DNA of 64,000 nt from Siphonodentalium dalli (taxonomy: Eukaryota; Mollusca; Scaphopoda; Gadilida; Siphonodentaliidae): positions 96,109,343 to 96,173,342 of the forward strand of contig CP136065.1 of assembly GCA_032622095.1 (NCBI GenBank). The letters run 5' to 3'. The notes below the pieces were generated by a model. That model saw only the letters and a list, made by a program, of their open reading frames with translations, was not told the origin of the DNA and searched no databases. The translations under genes and the position numbers were made by a program. Positions 10,733-23,580 of the stretch are shown here, in pieces. Each line of letters opens with the position of its first letter. Position 1 is the stretch's first letter.

Positions 10733-10838
10733 AAACATGTATGTTCTTGAACGTTTCATATACAGACACTGGTTTTTTCGCTTGGATTTGATAAACACCT
10801 ATTAAAATGACAACTTTATAAAACTAAACGGTACTTTT
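10733..10838 (-). repeat. R5 piece left of the satellite element
   Basis: ATGTATGTTCTTGAACGTTT, AAAATGACAACTTTATAAAA and AACGGTACTTTT match the internal part of R5 at 10390-10480 and 50430-50500. Its continuation is found at 13452-13560, so the satellite element sits inside an R5 copy. Confidence 0.65.
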
Positions 10839-13451
10839 TAGCTCAACTTTACTTTGTAAAGTTTGAGCTATTGCCATGGCTTTGTCGTCCGTCGTCCGTG
10901 TGTGCGTGTGTGCGTGTGTGCGTGTGTACGGGCGGCGTCAACAATAGAGGCTACAGGACGTACCTTTGATCGGATCATTATGAAATTTGTCATAGCTGTT
11001 GACATCAACATTTGTACCGGAATGATTCATTTTGGGGTCATACGGAAAAAAAACATGGCCGCCAGTGGCCATCTTAGATTTCAAAATTCAATCCATTAGT
11101 ACGGGCTACAGGCCGTACTGTTCATCTGATCGTCATGAAATTTGTTATGGATGTTAATATTGACATGTAGATGGGAACGAGTAATTTTGAGGTCATTCGG
11201 CCAAAAAACATGGCCGCCAGCAGCCATCTTCGATTTTACTCTTTGCATGACTAAATCCTTTAGCACGGGCTACAGGTCGTACCTTTAGTCAGATCGTCAT
11301 AAAATTTGTCATGGATGTTAACAATGACATGTAGATGGGAACGAGTAATTTTTGGGTTATTCGGGCAAAAAACATGGCCGCCAGCAGCCATCTTGGATTT
11401 TACTCTTTGTATGACTAAATCCTTTAGCACGGGCTACAGGTCGTACCTTTAGTCTGATAATCATGAAATTTATCATGGCTGTTGAAATTGGAATGTAGAT
11501 GGGAACGAGTCATTTTGGGGTCATTCGGACAAAAAACATGGCCGCCAGTGGCCATCTTTGTTTTCAAAATTCAATCCATTAGCACGGGCCACAGGTCGCA
11601 CTGTTAGTCTGATCATCATGAAATTTGTCATGGATGTTAATATTGACATGTAGATGGGAACGAGTAATTTTGGGGTCATTCGGCCCAAAAACATGGCCGC
11701 CAGCAGCCATCTTGGATTTTACTCTTTGTATGACTAAATTCTTTAGCACGGGCTACAGGTCGTACCTTTAGTCTGATCATCATAAAATTTGTCATGGATG
11801 TTAACAATGACATGTAGATTGGAACGAGTTATTTTGGGGTCAATCGGCCAAAAAACATGGCCGCCAGCAGCCGTCTTGGATTTTACTCTTTGCATGACTA
11901 AATCCTTTAGCACGGGCTACAGGTCCTACTTTTCGTCTGATCATCATAAAATTGGTCAAGAATGTTAATAATCACATGTAGATGGGAACGAGTCATTTTG
12001 GGGTCATTCGGCCAAAAAACATGGCCGTCAGCAGCCATCTTGGATTTTACTCTTTGTATGACTAAATCCTTTAGCACGGGCTACAGGTCGTACCTTTAGT
12101 CTGATCATTATAAAATTTGTCTTGGCTGTTGATATTGGAATGTAGATGGGAACGAGTCATTTTGGGGTCATTCGGACAAAAAACATGGCCGCCAGCGGCC
12201 ATCTTGGATTTCAAAATTTAATCCATTAGCATGGGCCACAGGTCGTACTGATTGTCTGATCATCATGAAATTTGTCATGGATGATAATATTTACATGTAG
12301 ATGGGAACGAGTAATTTTGGGGTCATTCGGCCAAAAAACATGGCCACCAGCAGCCATCTTAGATTTTACTCTTTGTATGACTAAATTCTTTATCACGGGC
12401 TGCAGGTCGTACCTTTAGTCTGATCATCATAAAATTGGTCTTGGATGTTAACAATGACATGTAGATGGGAACGAGTAATTTTGGGGTCAATCGGCCAAAA
12501 AACATGGTCGCCAGCAGCCATCTTGGATTTTACTCTTTGTATGACTAAATCCTTTAGCACGGGCTACAGGTTGTATCTTTAGTCTGATCATCATAAAAAT
12601 TTTCATGAATGTTAATAATGACATGTAGATGGGAACGAGTCATTTTGGGGTCATTCGGCCAAAACAGATGGCCGCCAGCAGCCATCTTGGATTTTACTCT
12701 TTGTATGACTAAATCCTTTAGCACGGGCTACAGGTCGTACCTTTAGTCTGATCATCATAAAAAATTTCATGGCTGTTGAAATTGGAATGTAAATGGGAAC
12801 GAGTCATTTTGGGGTCATTCGGACAAAAAACATGGCCGCCAGCGGCCATCTTGGATTTCAAAATTTAATCCATTAGCACGGGCCACAGGTCGTACTATTC
12901 GTCTGATCATCATGAAATTTGTCCTGGATGTTAATGTTGAAATGTAGATGGGAACGAGTAATTTTGGGGTCATTTGGCGAAAAAACGTGGCCGCCAGCAG
13001 CCATCTTGGATTTTACTCTTTGTATGACTAAATTCTTTAGCACGGGCTACAGGTCGTACCTTTAGTCTGATCATCATAAAATTTGTCATGGATGTTAACA
13101 ATGACATGTAGATTGGAACGAGTCATTTTGGGGTCAATCGGCCAAAAAACATGGCCGCCAGCAGCCATCTTGGATTTTACTCTTTGTATGACTAAATTCT
13201 TTAGCATGGGCTACAGGTCGTACCTTTAGTCTGATCGTCATAAAATTTGTCATTGATGTTAACGATGACATGTAGATGGGAACGACTCATTTTGGGGTCA
13301 TTCGGCCGAAAACATGGCCGCCAGCAGCCATCTTGGATTTTACTTTTCTCTTCATGTCTATAAACTAGTATTAGACATTCAACTTTCCACATTCCTAATC
13401 GCTCCATTGACTGTAATATATTAAATTATTCCCTTTCCAAGTTGAGCTACA
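10839..13451 (+). mobile_element. TIR element filled with ~162-bp tandem repeats
   Basis: The element begins TAGCTCAACTTTACTTTG, itself half of a hairpin (GCTCAAACTTTAC stem), and ends AAGTTGAGCTA, so short inverted ends flanked by TA are visible. After a GT-rich and GTCCGTCGTCC-rich stretch, about fifteen repeat units follow, with CATGGCCGCCAG at about 11054, 11209, 11372, 11537, 11691, 11856, 12019, 12183, 12338, 12502, 12665, 12829, 12976, 13149 and 13312. Two unit types alternate: those followed by TTCAAAATT.AATCCATTAG (at 11054, 11537, 12183 and 12829) and those with TTTTACTCTTTGTATGACTA. The element has no transposase ORF; non-autonomous, class unassigned (TA-flanked TIR or Helentron-like). 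Confidence 0.8.
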
Positions 13452-13560
13452 GTGTCATTGACACTTTCATTTTCTGAACAGCATCGCGTTGGCCTACCGG
13501 CATCATTAAATTCAGCAGAACCCACCAGCATCATAGGAAATTAGCATGATCCCTTTAACA
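13452..13560 (-). repeat. R5 piece right of the satellite element
   Basis: AACAGCATCGCGTTGGCCTA, TTCAGCAGAACCCACCAGCA and AAATTAGCATGATCC match the outer R5 end in inverse orientation. Confidence 0.65.
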
Positions 13561-13819
13561 GGACTGGTAACGAAGCCAGTCGTCTGGGATGCAGGTACTT
13601 CGCTGTGTGTTCCTTGAGTTCGTTAGGGATCTGACAAACACATATGGTATTCTAACTGGCTAGAATGGCTGTGATTAGGAACGCGGTAATCATGGGTTAG
13701 TGCGATTACGATGTCTTGGTCTGAAAGGAAGAGATATTTGCCGAACCTAGCCTTACTCTTGTCAAACACGATGCAGTCATTTTGCTGGTTTTGAGTCGGC
13801 AACAGGAACGTGGCTACAG

Positions 13820-13985
13820 GATGTTGGGTGAGATTTTTGTGACAATATTCATCAGTTGGAAATTTTCGCAAAACGTACTTTGATATTGTTCTGATAGACT
13901 GATTATCCAACCAGTATATAGTGTGAATTGTGTTGTTTTTAAGACCCAAAGTAGCCCATGTTTCTACTTGTGATAACACATAAAT
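13820..13985 (+). repeat. Dispersed repeat R2, copy 2
   Basis: See 1250-1485 for the shared landmarks. The 118-codon minus-strand ORF across 13623-13979 overlaps this repeat and shows no domain. Confidence 0.55.
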
Positions 13986-13989
13986 TGCT

Positions 13990-15094
13990 TGCTATACTAC
14001 ATGCACTTACAGTCTAACAATTCCAACATGAACTACATGTAATGTGAATATTTAGTTCCAATATGAACCTATTTTCACGAGGATATCTTGGTACATCATT
14101 CAAACTTCGCAAACTTTCGAAATTTTGGCGGCATATTCTCCACATAGGAGTGACACGATAAGTTTAGTTAGTCCCATGTCGTCCAGTGGGAGATAATGCA
14201 ATTGGAAATCATTAATTCGATCAGAAGACATGCATTCTGTAATTCATGATTAATTTGATGAGGACCCGTGTATATAGACAAAGCCACTGAACACGCCTCA
14301 CAACATGAAGTCTACCATATGTGCCGATGATTTCGAACGAAATCGGCACCATGTGCTTTAAAAGTAACAGTCAATATATCGGGATTCTTACTTAGCGTGC
14401 ATACTCTAGAAGGCGCTGTTGTAAAAGACAGATCATGCCATCTGAGGTTGCATATAATATTCAAAATATAATGAATTTGCTCTTAATTTAGAATGCGCTG
14501 TCGCATGCCATTCGAGGTTGCATAAAATATGCAAAAATAGAATGAATTCCGCATCTAAATTCCAGAATGCACAAAAGGAGTACATTTTCTGCTCCGACGA
14601 GATTCCACGTTCATCATTACAAAATTATAGTGAGAATGTGAATCGAAATATATGGGCATGCAGTGTAGGACGTCATGTGGAACAAGTTGACAAATAATCT
14701 ATTATAGTCTGGTCGGAAAAGCTACATTTGTGGAATACTATAACCCTAGAGGCATTTTTGGGGAAAAGCATGAAACTAAGTTTTCTAGCATAATTTAAGT
14801 ATGCTGAATCTATTGAGGGTGCCTGTCGCTGCCTGTGACCCGTGTTTCACCCATAAAATCAACTTAAAGTCACATACTGTTGTTATTGCCGCGAAAATAC
14901 AGTAAGTCAATATCGAGACATATATCACACTCGTTATGCATATGAACATGGGAATACTTTGTTATTTGAATCACCCCTCGTGACCTTTCTGTCATAACTA
15001 TCTCACCATCTGCTATACATATATGGACAAGCATGTTATTTAATAAATAAATGCTCTTCATGAAATCACACCCGGTTGAAAGTTCTGTGAATCA
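13990..15094. other. No gene seen; short R1 piece
   Basis: At 14028-14100, AATATTTAGTTCCAATATGA and ACGAGGATATCTTG match R1 (29325-29360). At 14400-14540 the words ATGCCATCTGAGGTTGCATA and ATGCCATTCGAGGTTGCATA form a diverged ~75-bp direct duplication. The rest is unremarkable. Confidence 0.5.
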
Positions 15095-16129
15095 GGATTA
15101 AGTTGAAAATATGACGTTTTTTCACAAATATCTTCTAGACCAGTTCATGCTGTTTGGAACTGCTTGAGTAATGTGACTTTATATTGTGTTTTGTATATTA
15201 ACTGATCATTGGAGCAATTAAATATGCAATTATTGGAACACGGTATAAAATTTCACAAAAACATCACAATTTTAGTCATATTTCAACAAGAACTTTGTAA
15301 TGTAAGTGAGGCATATCATTACCTATGAATATTCCAACTCATTGGAACAAAAATTCTTACTTTGGCTCAAAATGGCTGCCAAAATGGCCGCCAAAATATG
15401 GAAAATGGTAAATATTGCCCCAGCGTGTCCTGCAATCGCTTACAAGTTGTGGTTGATGTATAAAATTGGCTATTCTGCCTCCTATACATTGAATACTAAC
15501 ATATCTGATGCACCATGGTTAATTGTTACTATTGTTACCACTGACATCACCAAAAATATTGGACTTCTTCTCTCAAAAACTTGACATAAATATCGGCAAA
15601 AATTAACTTTTCAGGTATAGACCATATTTTCAAGTAAAATGCAACTATCACTGGTAAAATGTAACTGTCTCTGGATTCAAATGTGTTTATTGTTTTGGTC
15701 TATCTTAAATGTGTCACACTACGGTATATATAGACCAAATTGATCAAGATGGCTTCCAAAATGGCCACCAAATTTTAATTTTTAATTTTTTTTTTTACAT
15801 ATATCCTGAACATTATTCTCTGTGTTATCCGAAAAGGTAGTAACTGGTGACTCACTTGGTTATTATACGTGTTAGTTAATTAACTGACAACTATATGTTC
15901 TATTCTGGTTGTCCCAGTTCCGTATGGGGCATGACAAATTCATTTTAAAGTATGGAATTTTGCCGAGAACCTCTTTTGTGATTCTGGCCATATTATTGAA
16001 TGGAAATGGGCAGAACGTTGAGACGAAACCGAGATGAACAATAATCTGTGGCTATTCTGGTCCATTATGGTAACAAAAAATATCAACTGGATGCAGGGTG
16101 GATGCCAAGATGGTAGTCAGTGAGTTACT

Positions 16130-17795
16130 CTATGATCATAGTTGAGGTGAATAGGTATACAGGGAGTTATTGTATGTCATGAATGGTGTGAATATGTATA
16201 CAAGGAGTGACTATATGGTTATGTGTGGGTTGTCCATTGTAAGATGTATCGGTATACAGGGAGAGGTCATGGTCATGTGTGATGTGAATAGGTATGAATG
16301 GAGTGAATGTATGTTGTATGGTTGTGTATGTCCAGTACGGGTGCACCCGATGTGCCTGTATGGACATTGATGGGGTGTGTGAATATAGTTACATGGTCAT
16401 CTATGTGTTGATTATGTATATATGGAGTGACTGTAAGGTCATGGGTGGGATGTACATGTGTTGTCTGTATAATCATGGATGGGGTGTGTGGATAAATAGG
16501 GAGTTATTTTACGGTTACGGGTAATGTGTATAGGTATACATGGAATGACTGTACGGTCATGATTGAAGTGTATATGCATTCCTGGAGTAAGCTGGTGGAC
16601 AGTATCGAACGTGTGGGTATATAGGGAGTGTCCTTGTGGTATATATTTATATATCTCGTGGATATTATCATTGGTGGGTATATAGGGATTATCTGTATGA
16701 TCATGGATGGCGTGTATGATTATACAGTGAGTTGCTGAATTGTCATGTGTGAGGTGTATATGCAAGTATGGAAGGTATGAGTGGTCGTGTGTGCAGGTTT
16801 TTTTGTATATCTGGAATGGCTGAATGGCCGTTTGTGAGGTGTATATGTATACCTGGGGTGACTCTATGGTCTAGGGTGGGCTGCATATGTATATATCGAG
16901 TGGTTATATGACTATGTGTGTCGAATAGGTATACATGTAGTGACTGTAAGGTCAATGGTGATATGAGTACATGTAGGTATACAAGGAGTGACTGTATGGT
17001 CATACATGCAATGAATATCTATACAGGGAGTGACTAAATGGTCATGTGTCAGGTGTATGAGTATACCTGGTGTTCCTGCTTGGTGATTCGTGGCGGTATG
17101 GTCATGTGTAGGTTATACGGGTATACACACGTGTTGTTATATGGTCATGTGCGAGGGGTATGTGTATATAGCGAGTGGCTATATGGCCATGTGTGAGGTG
17201 CATATGCATACACGGAGTGACTTTTCTGACATAGCTGGGGTGTATTAGTATATCTTGTGTCGCTATTCGGCTATGGTGCGACACATAGGGATACATGGAG
17301 TGACATGGCCAATGGTGAGGTGAATATGTATACAAGTATTGACCATGATCATGTATGAATGTTTTGAATAGGTACACACGGGGTGACTATATGGACATAT
17401 GTCAGGTGAAGGAGTATACCAGGTGGCAAGGGTGAGGGTATGTGTATGAAGCGAGTGGCTATATGACCATTGGTGAGGTGCATATGTATACCTGGAGTGA
17501 CTCTATGGTCATTGTTGTGGTGTTGATGTATATATTGAATGTCTATTTGACCATCTGTGTGGAGAATATGTATACAGGGGATTACCGTATGGCCAATCGT
17601 GAGGTGAATGCATGGGTATACACGGAGTGACTATATGGTTATGGGTCATGTTTAGGAGTATACCCGGTGGGCCTCCATTGTGACTCATGGATGTATGGTC
17701 ATCCGTGGTAATGGGTCAGGTGTACGTATAAACATTGGGTCACTATATTGTTGTGTCTGTGGTGTTTATGTATATATGGAATGACTGTGTGATAA
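16130..17795 (+). repeat. 42-bp minisatellite, left array of FB copy A
   Basis: Degenerate units centre on GGTATACAGGGAGTGACTA followed by TATGGTCATG and a G/T-rich spacer. Because 42 is divisible by three, both strands give long artefactual ORFs (His/Thr-rich on minus, Met/Cys/Tyr-rich on plus). Confidence 0.85.
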
Positions 17796-17797
17796 TG

Positions 17798-17901
17798 GGT
17801 GGCTAACGCTTTCCACGTTTAACGTTTCCCCCATGTATATAAACATGACCTCTCTATTGATTAACATATCCTTGAGTTATTGTGGAAAGCGATAGCCACC
17901 C
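17798..17901. repeat. Central hairpin of FB copy A
   Basis: The stem GGGTGGCTAACGCTTTCCAC pairs with GTGGAAAGCGATAGCCACCC; the loop contains ATGACCTCTCTATTGATTAA. The same stem and loop sit at 42789-42873 in copy B. Confidence 0.85.
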
Positions 17902-18380
17902 AAGGTACACATGTACAACCCACCCATTACCTCAGTCACTCCATATGTACATAAACACCACATAAATGACAATATAGTCACCCACTTTATACACGTACAC
18001 CTGACCATACAGCCGTACTTGGTTATACCCGTACATACCACAAATGACGATACAGCCACGATTCACCATGCATGAACACCAGGTGTACTCCTACACCTGG
18101 CACATGACCATATAGTCACTCTATGTATACATATGCACCACATCCACGATCATACATTCACTCAGTGCATACATATTCATCTCACTATGGACCATACAAC
18201 CACTACATGTATACATATTCGCCATACCCATGACCATAGGGTCAATCCAGGTATACATATACACCTCACCAATGGTGAGCCATTCCAGATATACGAATAC
18301 CCACACACACGACCACTTATACCTTCCGTACTTGCATATACACCTCACACATGACAATTCAGCAACTCACTGTATACTGT
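17902..18380 (-). repeat. 42-bp minisatellite, right (inverted) array of FB copy A
   Basis: The same unit on the opposite strand (CACTCCATATGTACATAAAC, GACCATACAGCC). Unit order follows copy B at 42874-43490. Confidence 0.85.
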
Positions 18381-18719
18381 ATTCATACACGCCGCTCCAA
18401 TGATCAGTTAATATACAAAACACAAAATAAAGTCATATTACTCAACCAGTTCCAAACAATATGAACTGATCTAGAAGATATTTGTGAAAAAACGTCATAT
18501 TTTCAACTTCCGGCGGCCATTTTGGCGGCCATTTTGGAGGGTGAGTTTCAATTTTGCGCCAAAAAAGTGTCATTATGTCTTAGCTTCACGAAAATATATA
18601 CATTTGTATACATTTTACTAGATTTTCCCCGCTATAATTTGCATAAAACTGAATTAGGGTCTGATCTGAAAAATGGCGGCCAGGATGGACGCCATCTTGT
18701 CTGAAGTCTACACGGCCAT

Positions 18720-20010
18720 CTTTTTCTTATTAACATTGCTTAAAAGTTGAAGGACATAATAAGGAACAACATGAGTGGGGTGAAGTTAAGTCCCATGGGG
18801 CGGGTGCAAAGGTACCCCTATTGGCTCCCGGACTATAAGAGAATTATTACGAGAATCGTCGATAAATATACAAAACAGCAATGTCTTACCGTAGGTACCT
18901 GATTAATATGATGTTAATGTTTCATAGTTATTACTGTGATGATAGTATCATGATACAACGCGGCTTTGAACGTTCCGCGAGGAGTATATAAGTTTGAGTA
19001 AGTTCAAGGCCAGTTACGTGATTTCATATGACGTTGTACGGTGCCGTATCAACAACCCTCCAGCGAAGAAAACACGAAGATTTTAAAAGCCTTTTATTGA
19101 ACCCTATGTTCGTCCAATCGGGTGACAGGCAGTCTATTCGTGTTCGGCACCTTCGAATTATGGTAAAAAAGTTGGTTTGACACTTTTCCGCGGAAATGCT
19201 TCTAGAAATGTCTTTTCTGAGAATTACGACTAGACTATTATGTTGGGTATCCACTTCTTCTAACACCAAGTCTGGATATATATCTACGAATAATTTCCTG
19301 AGAAACGAGAAGATTCAAATATTCATGTAAACTTAAACAATAAACATTAACATAATAATTAAACTTGAATGCACTCTGACATCAAAAAGTAAATTGCACA
19401 TGTAAGCTGATAACCAAACAGTCAAGATATATGACTTGATTGTCAGAACGCTGAAATGTCACACCGTCAACCAGGCGGCTGACTTTCAGGAAAGGCAATA
19501 ACACAACATGTTTGATGCTGTAACTCTATATCCTGCCAAAATTGAATAGCAAACCTCCACCTAAATCATTCACAGGTGTCAAAACATTTCCAGAATGGAC
19601 GCAGAAAATATATGGTAAATATTTATATCAATGTACCAGTGCCATCTAACCAGACTGAAAGAAGCATTGAATACACTAGAGTAGATCTGGCACCAGAGGC
19701 TATAGGAAATCTCCAAGCAAAGACAGCCGTTGCTGACCTTACAATCTATGGTCACACGAGCGACGACTCAAGGCACGAAATTGTGTGAAATTGGAATTTT
19801 ACATTGTTTTGTTTCACAAAAACCTACATTCCGACTGGATGATTGATGAACATCAAGCAATACATGTAGGTGCACAGTAGTTCAAACGTCTAGATTACGG
19901 AACATATACATGCCGGCTCCTGAGTGGATATTGTATGGAGTCAACTATAAGTGCATGCTTTGCTTAGTGGACAGCCTGCTCTTCTGAAATTAATCTCATC
20001 TGAACTCATT
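18720..20010. other. Mostly featureless; one possible terminal exon listed separately
   Basis: No repeat landmark seen. The minus-strand ORF at 19024-19269 has no recognisable motif. Confidence 0.4.
19576..19788 (+). other. Possible terminal coding exon, unrecognised
   Basis: A 70-codon open stretch follows TCATTCACAG, a reasonable acceptor ending at 19575. It has protein-like composition (acidic and polar, with IEYTRVDLAPEAIGNLQ near the middle) and ends in HEIV and a stop. It resembles the tail of a larger protein more than a stand-alone gene. There is no ATG at the start of the open stretch, no domain is recognised and no upstream exon was found. It may equally be chance. Confidence 0.2.
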
Positions 20011-20014
20011 TCAA

Positions 20015-20345
20015 AAACACAAATAAGCCCATATCGTCATTATCTGAATCTAAATTACGCTCTATAATCTAAACGCGACTTTAAATAGTCCAATAAGGGA
20101 CTATTTATGTACGAATAAACACACAGTATTCGCATTATTTAATCAATCTTTTTTCATCGACACGACTTACCCGATTCACACTCTTTATAATGTGTTTTCA
20201 CTGCGGCCCGCGCCTTTTAACGGAATAACGGGTATAAGCTCACTATGGGTTTATTTCAGTATCAATCATTCCAATATGAACCAACTTGAATATTTAGGTC
20301 AACTATGAACATAGTTGCAGGAGGATATGTTGCATTTGTCTATAT
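20015..20345 (+). repeat. R1 arm copy (third locus)
   Basis: It matches 29135-29360: AATAAGCCCATAT, CTGAATCTAAATTA, CCCGCGCC, GGAATAACGGGTATAAG, CTATGGGTTTATTTCAG, AATATTTAGGTC and AGGATATGTTG. It shows that R1 is interspersed. It is also a second reference for the unoccupied insertion point used at 31308 (reads GGGTATAAGC here). Confidence 0.7.
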
Positions 20346-20989
20346 ACAAACCTAAGGTTCAGTGAGCTACTGGAAGCCCTGAGTATCGACCCCATGAATG
20401 CATGGTAAACTGCATGCACCAAATAAAAGTGCCACTGACTGATGACCTTGTTGAGATAGTTAAACTCATTCAAGAAACTAACGAATTCACATTCAATATA
20501 TAGCAATATATAAATAGCAACTCACAGGCATGCACATACTTGAGTTATTCCCTGACAAAAATTAAAATACGTTTCATGAAAGATTCAGAGATGTTTGCCT
20601 TATAATATTCAACGGCCACACTGAAGAAATAATAGCTCTATTTGATAAAGTAAACAAACTGCACATGACTTACTTAGTTCATATTTTAATATCAACAATC
20701 AAAACTGCACATTTCTTGACCTAGATATGTTCAAGAAAAAGCTATTTTAAGAAACGGAAATTCTGGGTATGATGAAATGCCACATGAAACAGACTGACAC
20801 TTTTCAATACATCGCGAATCGTGTCACTCAACGAATAGTTTTAAATCATTCATTATTGGTGAATGCAAATATGGCTCCAAAACTCCAACAGTGAGAATGA
20901 TTTTGAAAGAAAACGCTAAATGATTCCGAAAAGCTCATAAATATGGGCTGTCTACAGGGGGTCGGAAAAAAGTGCCATGACAGTAGGCT

Positions 20990-21180
20990 GAATTTTTTCC
21001 GCCTCTTGGGTACCCACCACCCCCCTATTTGAAGGAAAAAATATTTTTTCAAATTTCATGCGGGGTACCCACCCCCTTTTTTTTACCTCCAAATCACACC
21101 AAATCACCCCTTATTTGAAGGATTATTTTTTCCAATTTCATGCAGGGTACCCACCCACGTTTTGCCTAAATATCTGTAGT
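20990..21180. repeat. Tandem duplication around GGGTACCCACC
   Basis: GGGTACCCACC, a C-rich stretch, TATTTGAAGGA and TTTTTTC.AATTTCATGC appear twice about 105 bp apart, with a third GGGTACCCACC at about 21146. Confidence 0.65.
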
Positions 21181-21189
21181 CTCACACCA

Positions 21190-22085
21190 TTTAGGCTTGG
21201 TATTTGTTTCAGTTATAAAGTCTGAGAACAGATAAGAATCGTATAAACCTGCAGCACCCATTGTTATCCTGTTTGTTTTTGTTTATCAATTGACTCATGA
21301 CTTGTAAACAAGTTATATGAACATTTTACCATATTTCCAATGCTTGTCTGTAATCACTTCAAATACAACTGTATCGAAAATATAAAATAAAAATTTAGGC
21401 AAAACATTTATGCTAAATAGTAATGGACCCACACGATCTTATACCATCTGACAACACTGCGTTTAACAGATTGATCAGCATTCATATGGCTTTGATGTGA
21501 AATTGTGTCAAAATAAAAACAAATAAATTAAACTAAAAAATTCAAACAAAAATCTGGTTCTGGCTTTAAATAGCATTCAATACTTTCTAGCATGATGAGA
21601 TTTCCATGTTTTGTTTACAATACACCAAATACAAATTAGTAGAGTGATTTCCCCTGGCACTACCTAGCTAGGATCAGCATAAAAACAATTCTGACAGCGG
21701 AATGGTTAATGATACATGGATGAAAAGTGCACGAAAAAATGCACAAATGTGTTTCCCGTCGAGAAACATCAAATATAACCACATGATAAACGGTTATGGC
21801 TGTGCAAATGGCGAATAATTTATGGGAGGTGTTTGTGTTTTTTTCGATGTCATTTTTTTCTCAATTTTAAGGGTAGTGTGACGTTTTTCAAGCTGCAGTG
21901 TGATTTACCACGTTCACAAGTACTTTTGGGCACATTTCTGTGTGTCTAAAAGGACGTTCTTTAATTTCAAATACTCGTGCGAATACAGGCCAGCGGGATT
22001 TGTTAACACTGAGGCCTATGTAAATCATTTGGTGTATTGTAACCTTTTGCCTCTTATGCTGTCTGATCAGGTCTAATGAGTAAAC
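21190..22085. other. No gene seen
   Basis: A/T-rich sequence. The minus-strand ORF at 21888-22109 runs into the LINE on the other strand and is not supported. Confidence 0.4.
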
Positions 22086-22868
22086 ATCAATGATATAAAA
22101 AAGCTCCACCTTAAGTTTTGTAAAATAATAACTTCAATGAAATCGAGTACACCTAATTATATGGTATATGCAGAACTTGGAAGGCATCCGATATTAATAG
22201 AAATAAAATATAGAGCACTATCGTATTGGTCAAAGCTAGTGAGTCATGATGGGTCAGAACTAGCAAAGAACATATTTCTTTTATTGAGGTATGTACATGA
22301 AGACGATATCTTATTGCAAGACAAGATCAAATGGATTAGATTTGTGGAAGGGATCCTTCACGAAGTAAACATGGACCACATTTGGTCAAGTCAGTCATCG
22401 CTAAGCAAAACAGCGTTAAGATACATAAAAAGTAAACTGATTGAAAATTATGAACGTAATCTGTTCGACAGTCTGAAGTCGTCCTCATCTACCAGAGCTA
22501 TATTCTACAGCAACATAAAGAACTCGATTAAAATGAATCGATATCTAGTATATTTGCCAGCCCATTTATCTAACTTCTTACTGAAAATACGAACATCAAA
22601 CCATAAATTGCCAGTTGAAAAAAATAGATGGACGAAAGGAAAAGATAATGATTTAAACTGTGTTTTGTGCAGCAATAGCCCATGTGATGAGTACCATTTT
22701 ATGATCATATGCCAAGAGCTGAAAAACTTACGCGAATTATATATTCCAAAATATTACTGGGATAATCCGAACCGCACTAAATTCCATGGACTACTTTCTC
22801 TTGAAAACATGAGCGTTCTGAAAAGACTGAGCATATTTATTAAATTGGCATTGAAAAAGATTTCTTAA
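22086..22868 (+). pseudogene. 5'-truncated LINE ORF2, C-terminal region
   Basis: The reading frame is open from about 22086, upstream of the first ATG at 22137. It begins with residues like LHLKFCKIIT and then STPNYMVYAELGRHP, the region after the reverse transcriptase domain in many animal non-LTR retrotransposons. Near the C terminus it has a zinc-knuckle-like block with CVLCSNSPCDEYHF, followed by LRELYIPKYYW and a helical end. The endonuclease and RT catalytic parts (the YxDD region) are absent, so this is a dead 5'-truncated insertion, about 260 codons of an ORF normally near 900-1000. The frame is intact, so the insertion is fairly young. The clade (CR1/L2/I-like) is not resolved. Confidence 0.8.
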
Positions 22869-23245
22869 TATACTATTATATATACAGATGAATTATATAT
22901 ATATATATGTATGTGTGTATGTGTATATGTATGCATGTTTGTATACAATCTGTATATATATGTATGTATATGTATGTATGTATATATATATATGTATATA
23001 TATAATATGAGACACATCCATAAATTGGAAATTGCATAATTATGAATCGTATGTATACGTGCTGTGTATAGTCATTATATTATGGTGAATTTGTTACGGA
23101 AGTATGATATGATAATTGTTAACGTATAAATTGTTTGTATAAATTGTTTGTATAAATTGTTTGTTTGTATATATGTATATTTGTTTGGCTATGTTCCAAC
23201 TTAAATGTTGGCTTTGCAAATAAACAATCAATCAATAGCTATATT
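22869..23245 (+). mobile_element. LINE 3' UTR and tail
   Basis: It follows the ORF2 stop: TA/TGTA-rich microsatellite sequence, three TTGTTTGTATAAA-like repeats (23125-23165), then GTTCCAACTTAAATGTTGGC (a small hairpin) and a tail of AATC repeats ending near 23240. A short simple-repeat tail is typical of non-LTR elements. Confidence 0.7.
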
Positions 23246-23562
23246 CATTTTTATTTACTTTAATCATGACTGTCCATTTTCATCTTGAACCAGTGGCGTT
23301 GGTATATGACAATGTGATCTGATGCAAAAGACGAAATTGTGAGTATTGGTTTTGTAACCGGGATTTCTGAGAAGCATTATGCCTAAATCCACACTAACTA
23401 CCCCCTAAGCCCTGACCTATGTGTCATACATACTATAACAATGATGCTGAACACTTTGAGGCAATTATATTGCAGAAATGTTGTAAGAGGAAAAAAAGTG
23501 ACTTTTTTCGCAGCTGAACCACCCACCCACCCCGGCCTACTGTATGGAAAAAAAGTGAATGA

Positions 23563-23580
23563 CCCCCCCCCCCCCCCCCC
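23563..23580. repeat. Poly-C run (18)
   Basis: Uninterrupted, read directly. Confidence 0.95.

Larger units (their letters stand above)
15095..18655. mobile_element. Foldback element FB, copy A
   Basis: A large inverted-repeat element. The left arm has a unique part (15095-16130, containing GGCTCAAAATGGCTGCCAAA and GTTCCGTATGGGGCATGACA) followed by a 42-bp minisatellite (16130-17795). A central hairpin is at 17798-17901. The minisatellite then continues inverted (17902-18380) into a right unique part. Copy A has lost about 900 bp of the right unique part (15220-16110 has no partner) and about 140 bp of the outer left end, which survives at 18515-18655. Copy B at 39640-44634 has the same order, including the long left and short right minisatellite. 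No transposase. The architecture resembles Drosophila FB, sea urchin TU and Galileo-like elements; homology to those is not claimed. Confidence 0.8.

Noticed and set aside
16130-18380. His/Thr-rich and Met/Tyr-rich ORFs over the first foldback copy (also 40866-43497)
   Set aside because: The 42-bp repeat period is a multiple of three, so any stop-free frame stays open. The ORFs switch strand at the central hairpin.
22885-23000. TA/TGTA microsatellite as an independent feature
   Set aside because: It lies between the LINE ORF2 stop and the LINE tail and is best described as part of that 3' UTR.
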